Source of the DNA: DAMBHY01 sp032068765
GTDB lineage: Bacteria > Bacteroidota > Bacteroidia > Bacteroidales > Dysgonomonadaceae
Assembly (NCBI GenBank): GCA_032068765.1
Contig: DAMBHY010000001.1
Location: 124,001-188,000 of the forward strand
Direction: 5' to 3'
DNA length: 64,000 nt
In this document: piece by piece, positions 51,788-61,261 of the stretch
Numbering within the stretch: the stretch's first letter is position 1
Layout of the letters: each line of letters starts with the position of its first letter
Program-made: the position numbers and the translations under genes
Notes under the pieces: generated by a model
What the model saw: only the letters and a program-made list of their open reading frames with translations
The model's database searches: none
Told to the model about the DNA's origin: nothing

Positions 51788-51821
51788 AAAGAGCTTCTCA
51801 CTTGGTTGAGAAGCTCTTTTT
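51788..51821 (+). terminator. Intrinsic terminator after the rubrerythrin gene
   Basis: AAAGAGCTTCTC pairs with GAGAAGCTCTTT, followed by TT(A)TTT. Confidence 0.85.
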
Positions 51822-52092
51822 ATTTAGCTGCAGATTAACCAAGCAATCACATTTCAGCACTTATCATCCATGAAACTTTCCATATTTACAACCTCCATCA
51901 CTACGATTGTTAAAATATTAACATCTGTATCTCTTATTGTAAATAAGCTGACGACATTTCATCACTGAAAACAATAACCATTTTATTATCAGTAAATCCA
52001 CAGTGCATCTATTCACAAAGCCTCATATCCGTCGCCCAACATATATATTTAATAATCAATAATTTAAAACACATGAATAAACAATTTTACCC

Positions 52093-52450
52093 ATAATCAA
52101 AAACTTTCGATTATAATATTTACTCGTCAAATTTATAATCGAAAAGTTTTGATTATAAATTTTGTTCCCAGGAGCTATAGTCAAAAGTTTTTGATTACAA
52201 TATCTGTTTGGCGTACCTACCTTCAAAAGTTTTTGAAGGTAACTTTAATAACAAAATGTAACCTTTGGAGGAATTTTAAGGTTGATTTTGAGTGAATTTC
52301 TGTTAATAAAAAATTTTTAAAGGCAGTATCTCGCAAGAAAAACGACCTTCAAAGATATTTTAAGGTAGTAAATGCGGAAAAAAGCAACCTTCAAAAAGTT
52401 TTGATTACAAATTCTGCGAGTAAATTCTCTGGTCGAAAAGTTTTGACTGT
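52093..52450. repeat. Six copies of a palindromic TCAAAAGTTTTGA-core motif
   Basis: Copies at about 52093-52116 (inverted orientation), 52135-52158, 52176-52200, 52218-52241 (TACCTTCAAAAG/TTTTTGAAGGTA, near-perfect), 52386-52410 and 52431-52450. Flanks differ but the AAAAGTTTT core is constant. Spacing is irregular, so it is not a CRISPR array. Confidence 0.7.
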
Positions 52451-52453
52451 GAA

Positions 52454-52547
52454 TAGTGGTTAGGGATTGGTAATTAGGGATTAGTGATTGGTAATTAGGG
52501 GTTAGTGGTTAGGGATTGGTAATTAGGGGTTAGTGGTTAGGGATTAA
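52454..52547 (+). repeat. TTAGGG-rich minisatellite
   Basis: Repeated phrase TAGTGGTTAGGGATTGGTAA plus TTAGGG, three to four partial copies; unrelated to the palindromes before it. Confidence 0.75.
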
Positions 52548-52550
52548 ATC

Positions 52551-52612
52551 AAAAAAGCTGCCTAATAAGTATACCCTACTCTGAGTACTTACTAGACAGC
52601 CTATTTAATATT
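52551..52612 (-). terminator. Intrinsic terminator of pepP
   Basis: On the minus strand GCTGTCTAGTAAGTA pairs, with wobble pairs and one bulge, with TACTTATTAGGCAGC, followed by six T. It lies 17 bases after the pepP stop. Confidence 0.7.
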
Positions 52613-52628
52613 ATCCTAAGCGGCGAAA

Positions 52629-54026
52629 CTATAGTCTGTTCGCCATAGTAGCTTCCACTTCCTCAACAGTTTTAGGAATAGGTTTGCCTAAAACACGCGA
52701 ACCATTTTCTGTAACGAGGATATCGTCTTCTATACGTATTCCTCCAAAATCACGGAAAGTTTCCACTTTATCATAATTGATGAAATCGGCAAGTTTATTT
52801 TCTGCTTTCCATCTGTCTATGAGTTCGGGTATAAAATAAATTCCAGGTTCATTGGTCACGCAAAATCCGGGTTGCAGACGGCGTCCCATTCTCAGCGAAC
52901 CAAGTCCGAATTGTTTGCTCGGTTGTATTTCGGAGTCGTATCCAACATTTATTTGTCCCAAGCCTTCCATATCATGAACATCCATTCCCAGCATATGACC
53001 CAGACCATGAGGCAAAAATAGTGCATGTGCTCCGGCTGCAACAGCTTCTTTCACATCGCCTTTCATCAATCCCAAATCTTTCAAACCTGAAGCAATGGTT
53101 TCACAAGCCACAATATGGCAGTCTTTGTACAAAACACCTGGTTTAGTAACTTTTTGTGCCTCAAGATTTGCCTGCAAAACAATATTATAAATATCTTTTT
53201 GTCTTTGATTGAATTTTCCGCCAACGGGAACACTGCGCGTAATATCGCTACAATACAAACTTTCCACTTCGGCTCCGGCATCCATCACCAACATGCGTCC
53301 TTCTTTCAGAATGTTTCCGTGAAAATGATTGTGCAAAGTTTGTCCGTTGATGCTTACGATCGCCGGGAAAGAAACTGGTCTGCCGCCTTTAGAAAGTGAA
53401 ATACCTTCCATTATACCTGAAATCTCACTTTCTCTGCGACCGGGATACGCCATTCGCATTCCTGTGGTATGCATTTCCCATGCTACGTCTACCGCTTTTT
53501 CTATTTCTGCAATTTCCAAATCGGATTTTATCGAACGTAGTTTAACAATGGCTTCTATTAATTCCTGCGATTTATTGCTGTTCAATGTGTATGGATTCAG
53601 ATTCAGCAATTCTGCCACCCACATGGTAGTTTCACCACGGTAAGTAGGAACAAAGTGAATTTTTCGACCTGATTTTTGAGCATTATTCAGATATTCGGCT
53701 AATTCCGAAAGTGTTTTAGACTGTTCTAATCCTACTTCACGAGCCAAATCAATAACTTTTGGCTGAGGTCCCATCCAGATGATATCATCAATTTCAAAAT
53801 CGTTTCCACACAGATATTCTTTGTTTTCGTCAATGTCTATAATCCCTGCAAAACCTGCATGGTCGATACCGAAAAAGTAAGAAAAATTGCTGTCCTGACG
53901 AAACATATAAGTATTGTCGGGATAGTTGTATGATACTTCAACATTTCCGGGGAAAAATACAATCCCTCCATTCATCAGTTCGCGCAATGCTTTACGTCGT
54001 TCGGAATAAACTTTTGGTTCAAACAT
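52629..54026 (-). CDS. pepP: Xaa-Pro aminopeptidase family protein (peptidase M24B)
   Basis: 465 residues, aminopeptidase P: N-terminal creatinase/prolidase-like domain (FRQDSNFSYFFGIDHAGFAG) and C-terminal pita-bread metal domain. Dinuclear Mn ligands: Asp in LVMDAGAEVES, Asp in YCSDITRSV, His in LPHGLGHMLGMDVHD, Glu in TNEPGIYF and Glu in GGIRIEDDILV. Cleaves Xaa-Pro bonds from peptides; no signal peptide, so cytoplasmic. Flanked by its own terminator and divergent from the transglutaminase-like gene. Confidence 0.95.
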   Translation of the reverse strand: MFEPKVYSERRKALRELMNGGIVFFPGNVEVSYNYPDNTYMFRQDSNFSYFFGIDHAGFAGIIDIDENKEYLCGNDFEIDDIIWMGPQPKVIDLAREVGLEQSKTLSELAEYLNNAQKSGRKIHFVPTYRGETTMWVAELLNLNPYTLNSNKSQELIEAIVKLRSIKSDLEIAEIEKAVDVAWEMHTTGMRMAYPGRRESEISGIMEGISLSKGGRPVSFPAIVSINGQTLHNHFHGNILKEGRMLVMDAGAEVESLYCSDITRSVPVGGKFNQRQKDIYNIVLQANLEAQKVTKPGVLYKDCHIVACETIASGLKDLGLMKGDVKEAVAAGAHALFLPHGLGHMLGMDVHDMEGLGQINVGYDSEIQPSKQFGLGSLRMGRRLQPGFCVTNEPGIYFIPELIDRWKAENKLADFINYDKVETFRDFGGIRIEDDILVTENGSRVLGKPIPKTVEEVEATMANRL

Positions 54027-54128
54027 AGTTTTTTTTATTTAAGTTGATAATTTATTGAATGTGTAAATATAAGAAAAATAGTAAAACAGTGACTGTAATG
54101 TTATAGAAAACAAATCATCTTTTTTGTG

Positions 54129-54136
54129 TAAATTTG
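54129..54136 (+). promoter_or_regulatory. Candidate -7 element of the transglutaminase-like gene
   Basis: TAAATTTG matches TAnnTTTG fully, 18 bases before the ATG at 54155. It argues against the further-upstream TTG (54134) as the start. Confidence 0.45.
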
Positions 54137-54154
54137 CCAAGTAAATATTCTAAA

Positions 54155-56821
54155 ATGCGCTATATGTACAAACAAATCATCTTAATAGTTTTTAGCTTCA
54201 TTTTGCTGGCTAATAAATGTACGGATTCCAAAACAGGAATGTCTGACAAGAAATATATAGAAGTTGTAGAAAAAGATTTGAAAGAAAAAATGGAAGCTAT
54301 TGGGAATGATTCTATTTTTCCAAACTTTAATGATGAAAAATATAGCGATGATGAAAGAAATGCGCTAAAATTCCTTTACGCCTATATGCCTTTAGGCGAT
54401 ATTACGGATTATCCCGAATCATTTTATCTGCAAAATATTCAATCATCCTTTCAGGCTCGCAAAGAAATGCCTTGGGGTGACAAAATTCCTGAAGAAGTTT
54501 TTCGTCATTTTGTGCTGCCTATCCGCGTAAATAACGAAGCGCTTGATTCTTCACGGGTTGTTTTTTACAAGGAGTTGAAAGACCGTGTAAAAGGTTTATC
54601 AATGTATGACGCTATTTTAGAGGTGAATCATTGGTGCCACGAGAAGGTTACTTATCAGCCATCCGACCAACGGACAAGTTCGCCCTTGGCGTCTGTTAAA
54701 ACAGGTTTTGGGCGTTGCGGAGAGGAGTCAACATTCACAGTTGCAGCACTTCGTTCCGTAGGAATTCCCGCGCGTCAGGTTTATACCCCGCGTTGGGCGC
54801 ACACCGACGACAATCACGCTTGGGTAGAAGCCTGGGCTGATGGAAAATGGCATTATCTTGGAGCTTGCGAACCTGCACCTGTATTGGATATGGGATGGTT
54901 TGATGCTCCTGTTAAACGAGCTTTACTTCTTCATACAAAGGTGTTTGGAAGATATATGGGTCCGGAGGATATTATGCAGCAAACCAACACATTTGCCGAA
55001 ATTAACGTAACGGAAAACTATGCACCAACCGCCCGCACAACAGTTCAGATTGTAGACAGTACAGGAAAAGCAATGAAAGACGCACATGTTGAATTTGGAA
55101 TTTATAATTACTCTGAATTCTATCCTGTATTTACAGCGCAAACCGATGAAAATGGAAAAGCTTCAATCACAACAGGGTTGGGTGATATTTCTGTATGGGC
55201 TCATAAAGATAATAAATGGACATTACAGACGGTTACTGCCGGAAAACAAGAACTATACACCATAAAATTGCAACATAATGACGGCGAGGTGTTATCAAAA
55301 GAAATCGACATCGTTCCCCCAGCTGAAGGAAAACTGGAAGAAAAAGTAACTCAGGCACAGATTGACGAAAACGCTATGAGATTGGCAAAGGAAGACTCTA
55401 TCCGAAACGCTTATATATCTACATTTATTCAGGATAAGGATAAAGTCGCTTTTGCAAATAAAATAAAAGCAGACGCCACATTGGTTTCAAAATATCTTAC
55501 ACTTGGACGCGGAAACTGGCAAGAAATACAAAAATTCTTAACTCATGCTTCTGAAAGTAACAAATTAGATTTGGCATTCCGAATGCTCGCAAATCTGCCT
55601 GAAAAAGATTTTCGCGATACACCTGCACATATTTTGCAAGAACATCTGGATAACGTTGTTGACAACAACAATGAGATTTTCAATAAATACGTTCTGAATC
55701 CCCGTGTAGATTTTGAAATGCTGACACCTTACATAGTGCAATTGCAAAAAAACATACCTGCCGACATTCAACAACAAGCAAGAAAAAATCCAAACTTTTT
55801 GGTAGAATGGGTAAAAAAAATAAAGATTTTGGATGAATATAATCCTCAACACATCATTATGTCACCTATGGGTGTACTCAAATTGGGTGCTTCGGACACC
55901 AATTCGCGAAATATCTTTTTTGTAGCCGCAGCACGTAGTTTAGGTATTCCCGCAAGACTTGAAGAAGTTACCGGAAAACTGCAATACTACTTTGAGAATA
56001 ATTGGATAGACGTACATTTCAATTCTTCTGAAGTAAAACCAGCAGCTCCTAAAGGAATTGTAAAATTGAATTATCAGCCATCCGCAGTTTTGGAAAATCC
56101 ATTGTACGATTCTAATTTCACGATTGCAAAATTGCAAAACGGCACCATGAACCGACTTAATTTCACCAATACCGAAGGTACAGAAGGCGCAGTGAGTTGG
56201 GAAAGTTTATTTAAGAAACCCGTAGAGCTGGAAGTTGGCGATTATATGCTTATCACCGGAACCCGCATGGCGAGCGGAAAAGTGCTTTCACAGATTAAGA
56301 CTTTCCACATTGACAAAAATAAAACTACTCCTGTAGAACTTACATTCCGAAAAGACGATCAGGATATTCAGGTACTGGGTAATATCAATCCCGAAGCACT
56401 GTTTACACCTTCGACAAACGGCGACAAAACAACAATTCTCAATACAACAGGCAGAGGATATTTCATTGTGGCAATATTGGGAGCAGGACAGGAACCTTCC
56501 AATCATTTCGTTAGAGATTTGATTGCAAGAAAAACCGATTTTGAAAAATGGAATCGAAAAGTACTGCTTTTATTCCCTAATGCTCAACATTTGCAAAATT
56601 TCCAAAAATCACCTTTAGGTACACTGCCATCTACAGTTGTTTTAGGCGTTGACAATGATTTGACTATTGCCAAAGAATTGGCAGGAAACCTCAATCTGAA
56701 TGGCACAAATAATCTGCCGATTGTGGTAATTGGTGATACTTTCGGGCGCGTGGTCTTTGTTTCTAACGGATACAGCATCGGACTAGGAGACAGATTAATT
56801 CAGACGGTAAAAAAATTGTAG
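54155..56821 (+). CDS. Large transglutaminase-like exported protein
   Basis: 888 residues from ATG 54155 (or from ATG 54164, MYKQIILIVFSF). Signal/anchor segment with a weak lipobox (ANKC). First transglutaminase-like domain (about 130-250): Cys188 in FGRCGEES and His221 in DDNHAWVE; the third acidic residue is not obvious. An Ig/FN-like module follows (about 275-365, TARTTVQIVDSTGKAMKDAH), then a second segment (about 605-660, ASDTNSRNIFF, AARSLGIPARLEEV) that mirrors the first but has lost the Cys. C-terminal region has thioredoxin-like strands (KVLLLFPNAQHLQNF). Likely periplasmic or outer-membrane protease/transpeptidase-like. Followed after one base by lysO. Confidence 0.82.
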   Translation: MRYMYKQIILIVFSFILLANKCTDSKTGMSDKKYIEVVEKDLKEKMEAIGNDSIFPNFNDEKYSDDERNALKFLYAYMPLGDITDYPESFYLQNIQSSFQARKEMPWGDKIPEEVFRHFVLPIRVNNEALDSSRVVFYKELKDRVKGLSMYDAILEVNHWCHEKVTYQPSDQRTSSPLASVKTGFGRCGEESTFTVAALRSVGIPARQVYTPRWAHTDDNHAWVEAWADGKWHYLGACEPAPVLDMGWFDAPVKRALLLHTKVFGRYMGPEDIMQQTNTFAEINVTENYAPTARTTVQIVDSTGKAMKDAHVEFGIYNYSEFYPVFTAQTDENGKASITTGLGDISVWAHKDNKWTLQTVTAGKQELYTIKLQHNDGEVLSKEIDIVPPAEGKLEEKVTQAQIDENAMRLAKEDSIRNAYISTFIQDKDKVAFANKIKADATLVSKYLTLGRGNWQEIQKFLTHASESNKLDLAFRMLANLPEKDFRDTPAHILQEHLDNVVDNNNEIFNKYVLNPRVDFEMLTPYIVQLQKNIPADIQQQARKNPNFLVEWVKKIKILDEYNPQHIIMSPMGVLKLGASDTNSRNIFFVAAARSLGIPARLEEVTGKLQYYFENNWIDVHFNSSEVKPAAPKGIVKLNYQPSAVLENPLYDSNFTIAKLQNGTMNRLNFTNTEGTEGAVSWESLFKKPVELEVGDYMLITGTRMASGKVLSQIKTFHIDKNKTTPVELTFRKDDQDIQVLGNINPEALFTPSTNGDKTTILNTTGRGYFIVAILGAGQEPSNHFVRDLIARKTDFEKWNRKVLLLFPNAQHLQNFQKSPLGTLPSTVVLGVDNDLTIAKELAGNLNLNGTNNLPIVVIGDTFGRVVFVSNGYSIGLGDRLIQTVKKL

Positions 56822-56822
56822 A

Positions 56823-57104
56823 ATGATTTCAATCATCTCATTTATCATAGCCGGCTTGGTAGTAGGATATTTTTTAAGAAAATATTCCTTTACACGCTTT
56901 GTTCCCCGAATTATTACGTATCTCATTTTTTTATTGCTATTCTTTCTCGGATTGTCTGTAGGAAGTAACGAGCAGGTTGTAAAACGTTTTGCTTTTATTG
57001 GCTGGGATGCATTTCTGATATCTACCGCCGCAACACTAGGCAGCGTATTATGCGCATGGTTTGTCTATCATTTCTTTTTTAAGAAAAAGAAAAATAACGT
57101 ATGA
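56823..57104 (+). CDS. lysO: LysO-like lysine exporter, N-terminal half (DUF340)
   Basis: 93 residues with three hydrophobic segments (IISFIIAGLVVGYF, RIITYLIFLLLFFLGLSVG, AFLISTAATLGSVLCAWFVY). In gamma-proteobacterial LysO (YbjE) this region is fused to the C-terminal half; here they are separate ORFs overlapping by 4 bases (ATGA). LysO exports L-lysine and thialysine. It begins one base after the transglutaminase stop. Confidence 0.85.
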   Translation: MISIISFIIAGLVVGYFLRKYSFTRFVPRIITYLIFLLLFFLGLSVGSNEQVVKRFAFIGWDAFLISTAATLGSVLCAWFVYHFFFKKKKNNV

Positions 57105-57703
57105 AAGATTCATTTCTCTATCTCGCTATTTTTGCTGTCGGAATTGTATTGGCATTGTATGCACCAATTCCAGACATACTTCTTTCCGACAATGTATCAA
57201 AAGGCATTCTATACGCATTGTTGTTTTTTGTGGGAATACAGATAGGTTTGAGTAAAAATCTGCTTGGCGTAATAAAATCCTACGGATGGAAAATAACTCT
57301 GGTGCCCCTTGCCACCACAATTGGAACTTTCGGTGCTGCAGCCCTTATCAGTTTGGTATTATCACATCGCAGTCTTACCGATTGTTTGAGTGTAGGAAGT
57401 GGCTTTGCATACTATTCGCTTTCGAGCATTCTTATTTCTGAATATCGTGGTGCAGAATTAGGAACCGTTGCGCTCATATCCAATATTATTCGCGAATTTT
57501 ATGTTCTTATTTTTGCACCACTCATGGTAAAGTATTTTGGAAATCTTTCACCGATTTGTGCCGGTGGTGCAACTACAATGGATACCACGCTTCCGATTAT
57601 TACTCGCTATGCGGGTACCGATTATGTGGTGATATCTCTTTTTCATGGTATGATTATTGATTTTTCTGTTCCATTTTGGGTTATGTTTTTTGTTACACAT
57701 TAA
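57101..57703 (+). CDS. lysO: LysO family transporter, C-terminal half
   Basis: 200 residues and about six membrane helices. GIQIGLS, GSGFAYYSLSSILISEY, GTVALISNIIREFYVL, GGATTMDTTLPIITRY and ISLFHGMIIDF are the conserved core of the LysO exporter. With the 93-residue N-terminal ORF it gives the full-length transporter of about 293 residues, similar to E. coli LysO (299). The split appears to be the normal state in Bacteroidota, not a frameshift, because each half starts with its own ATG and the overlap is ATGA. Confidence 0.9.
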   Translation: MKDSFLYLAIFAVGIVLALYAPIPDILLSDNVSKGILYALLFFVGIQIGLSKNLLGVIKSYGWKITLVPLATTIGTFGAAALISLVLSHRSLTDCLSVGSGFAYYSLSSILISEYRGAELGTVALISNIIREFYVLIFAPLMVKYFGNLSPICAGGATTMDTTLPIITRYAGTDYVVISLFHGMIIDFSVPFWVMFFVTH

Positions 57704-57798
57704 AATTTACGAAAAAACAAAAGATGGAAAGACAAAAAGATATGATCAATGACAAGAAACTTAATAACTCTGTAACTATATAACGTTATAACTTCTAT

Positions 57799-58929
57799 AT
57801 GAAATTATTTTTTTATGCCCTCTTTTTTCATCTCACGGTAAACATATATATTTTTTGGCGTGGATGGGAAATATTACGCAATAAGAAAGTGTATCGAAGT
57901 CTTTTCGCAACACTTTACATCATAGAATTCATCATTTATTTGATTGGACTTTTCTTTCAGAATCAACTCCCACACCAAGTCATCCATTCCATAGCGTTAA
58001 TGGGAACCACCTGGATGCTTTTTACACTTTACATGACCTTATTTTTGGTTGTTATAGATATCATTTATTTTATTGACAAGCGAAAACCTTATCTACGAGA
58101 GAGATACAGAGCAAAAAGAATACGTGCATGGCTTTTTATTTTTTCTTTATTTTTCACCATATCAATTTTAATGTGGGGAAATTACAAATTTTATCATCCT
58201 TCCATAGTAAAATATGACCTCACAATTCACAAGAAAAGTCCTAAAATTAAATCCTTAAAAATTGTGATGGCGGGCGATATCCACCTCGGATTTTTGATAG
58301 ATAACAGCCACGCAAAAAGGTATGTGGACCTTATCAACGCTCAAAAACCCGATTTAATTTTGCTTGTAGGGGATATTATTGACGCCACATATTCGCCTAT
58401 TATCAACCGACATATGGAGGGAGAGATGAAAAAACTTCACGCACCTTACGGAATTTACGGTTGCACCGGAAACCATGAATACAGATACGAACGCGAGGAG
58501 AAAATTGGATGGCTCAACAACAAAGCTAAGATAAAAATGCTGCGAGACTCGGTAGCTTTGATAGATAGCTCTTTCTATATAATCGGACGAGAAGATCGCT
58601 CTTTTCCTGACAGAAAACCGTATGATGATGTTATGCGGAAATATGCCGTCGACCAGCGGAAACCGATTATTGTATTAGACCACAATCCTATGAATTTGAA
58701 TGAAAACGCAAGGTTAGGAACTGACCTAGCCTTGTATGGACATACGCACGATGGACAGTTCTTCCCAGCAAATATAATGTCGCGGATTCTTTATGAAGTA
58801 TCACGAGGTTACAAGCTCAAAAACAATACACACAGCATTGTCACTTCAGGATTAGGACTTGCCGGACCTCAATATCGCATCGGTACACAATCAGAAATTG
58901 TGGTGATTAACCTCAAGTTTACCGATTAA
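57799..58929 (+). CDS. Membrane-anchored metallophosphoesterase
   Basis: 376 residues. Four to five N-terminal membrane helices (to about residue 135) followed by a calcineurin-like phosphoesterase domain: MAGDIHLG (metal motif 1), LVGDIIDAT (2), GCTGNHEYRYE (3), LDHNPMN (4) and YGHTHDGQFFP (5). Resembles YkuE/YaeI-type membrane phosphoesterases (UDP-2,3-diacylglucosamine or phosphatidylinositol-like lipid cleavage). Catalytic face predicted on the membrane surface. Substrate unknown. Confidence 0.92.
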   Translation: MKLFFYALFFHLTVNIYIFWRGWEILRNKKVYRSLFATLYIIEFIIYLIGLFFQNQLPHQVIHSIALMGTTWMLFTLYMTLFLVVIDIIYFIDKRKPYLRERYRAKRIRAWLFIFSLFFTISILMWGNYKFYHPSIVKYDLTIHKKSPKIKSLKIVMAGDIHLGFLIDNSHAKRYVDLINAQKPDLILLVGDIIDATYSPIINRHMEGEMKKLHAPYGIYGCTGNHEYRYEREEKIGWLNNKAKIKMLRDSVALIDSSFYIIGREDRSFPDRKPYDDVMRKYAVDQRKPIIVLDHNPMNLNENARLGTDLALYGHTHDGQFFPANIMSRILYEVSRGYKLKNNTHSIVTSGLGLAGPQYRIGTQSEIVVINLKFTD

Positions 58930-59004
58930 TCCACGTCTGTAGGGCATTTGTTTGCAACTTTTTTATGATATAATTTGTTTCATTTCTTAATAACAAGAAA
59001 TGTA

Positions 59005-60531
59005 ATGAATAAAATATCCAATCAGGCCCTTGTGATTTTTGGAGCATCGGGCGACTTGACATACCGCAAACTTCTTCCGGCAATCTTTGATATCTTCATG
59101 CAGCAAATGCTTCCCGATAACTATGTAGTTTTGGGAGTAAGCCGCACAAAATTATCAGACAAAGAATTCCGCTCTAAAATGAAAAAGGGAATCAAAGAAT
59201 TCTCAAATTTCAAAAAGGCGGAGACTTCGCAAATAAACAAATTTCTCGAAACAGTATTTTACCTGCCGATAGATACGGGAAATGCCAACGATTATGAATT
59301 ATTGAAAGATAGACTTTCGGAACTATCTAGCAAATACAATCTGGAGGAGAATTATATTTACTACCTCTCTACCCCGCCCTCTTTGTATCCTATTATTCCA
59401 GAATATTTGTACAAACAGGGTTTGACTGTTGAAAAAAAAGGGTTTAAACGCATAATTATAGAAAAACCTTTCGGGCATGATTTAAAGTCCGCCGTTTCGC
59501 TCAATAAGCTGCTGCTGAAATTTTTCAAAGAACATCAGATATACCGAATAGACCATTATTTGGGAAAAGAGACAGTGCAAAATTTGCTCGTAATGCGATT
59601 TTCAAATGGCATTTACGAACCGCTTTGGAATAGAAACTACATTCAGCATATTGAAATAACTGCCGCTGAAAACATTGGAGTGGAAGATAGAGGTAGTTAC
59701 TACGACAATTCAGGAGCCCTCAGGGATATGGTGCAAAATCATCTTTTGCAAGTAGCATCACTGGTAGCTATGGAACCACCATCACGAATTACCCCCGATG
59801 ATATGCATGTGGAAAGAATCAAAGTTCTCCGCTCGATGCGCCCATTGAGAGATGATGACCTTAAAAAGAATGTTATTCGAGGACAATATACGGCTTCAAC
59901 TTCTAAAGGAAAAAGCTTTAAGGGATACAGACAGGAAAATGAAGTAAGAAAAAATTCCCGTACCGAAACTTATTTTGCAATGAAATTTTTCATTGACAAT
60001 TGGCGGTGGGAAGGCGTTCCGTTTTATCTGCGTACAGGCAAGATGCTTCCTACGAGAGTTACAGAAATTGTGATTCATTTCAAACCTTCACCATTAAATC
60101 TTTTTGAAAGCAAAGAATATACGCAAAATGACAATCAGTTGATTTTACGTATTCAGCCAGATGAAGGAATTTTGCTAAAAACAGGAATGAAACTTCCAGG
60201 GAAAGGTTATGAAGTGAGGTCAGTGAACATGGATTTTCACTATTCTGACATCAAAGAAAGTTATATTCCCGAAGCATATGAGCGACTGATTCTTGATTGT
60301 ATGACGGGCGACAACATGCTTTTTATGCGCGGAGACGCTGTAGAAGAAACTTGGAAATTCGTTCAGCCAATTCTCGATTATTGGGAGAAGAATGCAAAAG
60401 TGCCTTTGCATGGTTATCCGGCTGGCACATGGGGACCAAAAAATGCTGATGATTTGATTGGTGGAAAAGATGATAAATGGCGTTACCCGTGCAAAAATCT
60501 TGCTGACGACGGCCTTTACTGCGAACTTTAG
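59005..60531 (+). CDS. zwf: Glucose-6-phosphate dehydrogenase
   Basis: First step of the oxidative pentose phosphate pathway. 508 residues from ATG 59005; the in-frame extension to 58975 lacks homology. NADP-binding GASGDLTYRKLLP at the N-terminus; substrate/catalytic motif RIDHYLGKETVQNL (about 187-200); EKPFGHDL; FRTGKMLP-type FYLRTGKMLPTRV and GDAVEETWKFV near the C-terminus. Followed after 13 bases by pgl; the third pathway gene, gnd, is not in the window. Confidence 0.98.
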   Translation: MNKISNQALVIFGASGDLTYRKLLPAIFDIFMQQMLPDNYVVLGVSRTKLSDKEFRSKMKKGIKEFSNFKKAETSQINKFLETVFYLPIDTGNANDYELLKDRLSELSSKYNLEENYIYYLSTPPSLYPIIPEYLYKQGLTVEKKGFKRIIIEKPFGHDLKSAVSLNKLLLKFFKEHQIYRIDHYLGKETVQNLLVMRFSNGIYEPLWNRNYIQHIEITAAENIGVEDRGSYYDNSGALRDMVQNHLLQVASLVAMEPPSRITPDDMHVERIKVLRSMRPLRDDDLKKNVIRGQYTASTSKGKSFKGYRQENEVRKNSRTETYFAMKFFIDNWRWEGVPFYLRTGKMLPTRVTEIVIHFKPSPLNLFESKEYTQNDNQLILRIQPDEGILLKTGMKLPGKGYEVRSVNMDFHYSDIKESYIPEAYERLILDCMTGDNMLFMRGDAVEETWKFVQPILDYWEKNAKVPLHGYPAGTWGPKNADDLIGGKDDKWRYPCKNLADDGLYCEL

Positions 60532-60544
60532 AAATTTATAAGAA

Positions 60545-61261
60545 ATGGAATCAAAAATTTACCCTACACAAGAAGAACTTAATATACATTTTACTGAATG
60601 GATGAAACGCTTGATAAAAGATAAAGAATGTGTAACCATTGCTTTATCAGGCGGATCTACACCCAAATCTCTTTTTGAATACTGGGCCCAACAGCAAGAT
60701 AAGGATATTGACTGGAAAAAGATAAAAATATTTTGGGGAGACGAACGCTGTGTACCGCCCACTGACAATGAAAGCAACTACAAGATGACGAAAGATTCGT
60801 TGCTGGATTTTGTGGCGATACCCGAAGAAAATATTTTCCGCATTCGCGGAGAGGAAGAAGCTGAAAAAGAGTCCGAACGATACAGCGAAATTCTCCGCCA
60901 AGAACTCAAGACAAGTAACGGCATTCCGAGTTTTGATATTGTGATGTTGGGAATGGGAAGCGATGGACATACGGCTTCTATATTTCCCGAAAATATTGAA
61001 CTTTGGGATAGCGAAGATTTGGTTGTTACATCTGTACACCCTACATCAGGACAAAAGCGAATCTCCCTTACTGGTAAAGTGATTAATAACGCTCAACATG
61101 TAGTTTTTCTGATATCCGGAATTTCCAAAGCACAAAAAGTAAATGAAATCTTCAAATTTCCGAAAGAGTCATTTGAAAAATATCCCTCAGCCAGAGTTAA
61201 TCCTGTTGACGGACAACTCATTTTTTTCTTAGATGAAGAAGCATTAACACTCTTGCATTAG
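60545..61261 (+). CDS. pgl: 6-phosphogluconolactonase
   Basis: 238 residues of the DevB/SOL type (NagB-like fold). ALSGGSTPKSLFEY, FWGDERCVPPTDNESNYKM and LGMGSDGHTASIFPE, the hallmark catalytic His-bearing motif, are intact. Hydrolyses 6-phosphogluconolactone made by Zwf. Second gene of the zwf-pgl operon. Confidence 0.97.
   Translation: MESKIYPTQEELNIHFTEWMKRLIKDKECVTIALSGGSTPKSLFEYWAQQQDKDIDWKKIKIFWGDERCVPPTDNESNYKMTKDSLLDFVAIPEENIFRIRGEEEAEKESERYSEILRQELKTSNGIPSFDIVMLGMGSDGHTASIFPENIELWDSEDLVVTSVHPTSGQKRISLTGKVINNAQHVVFLISGISKAQKVNEIFKFPKESFEKYPSARVNPVDGQLIFFLDEEALTLLH

Larger units (their letters stand above)
51822..52550. other. Intergenic region dominated by repeats
   Basis: No gene on either strand. 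It holds AT-rich leader sequence, six palindromic motifs with a CAAAAGTTTTTG core (52093-52450) and a TTAGGG-containing tandem repeat (52454-52547). Confidence 0.6.
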
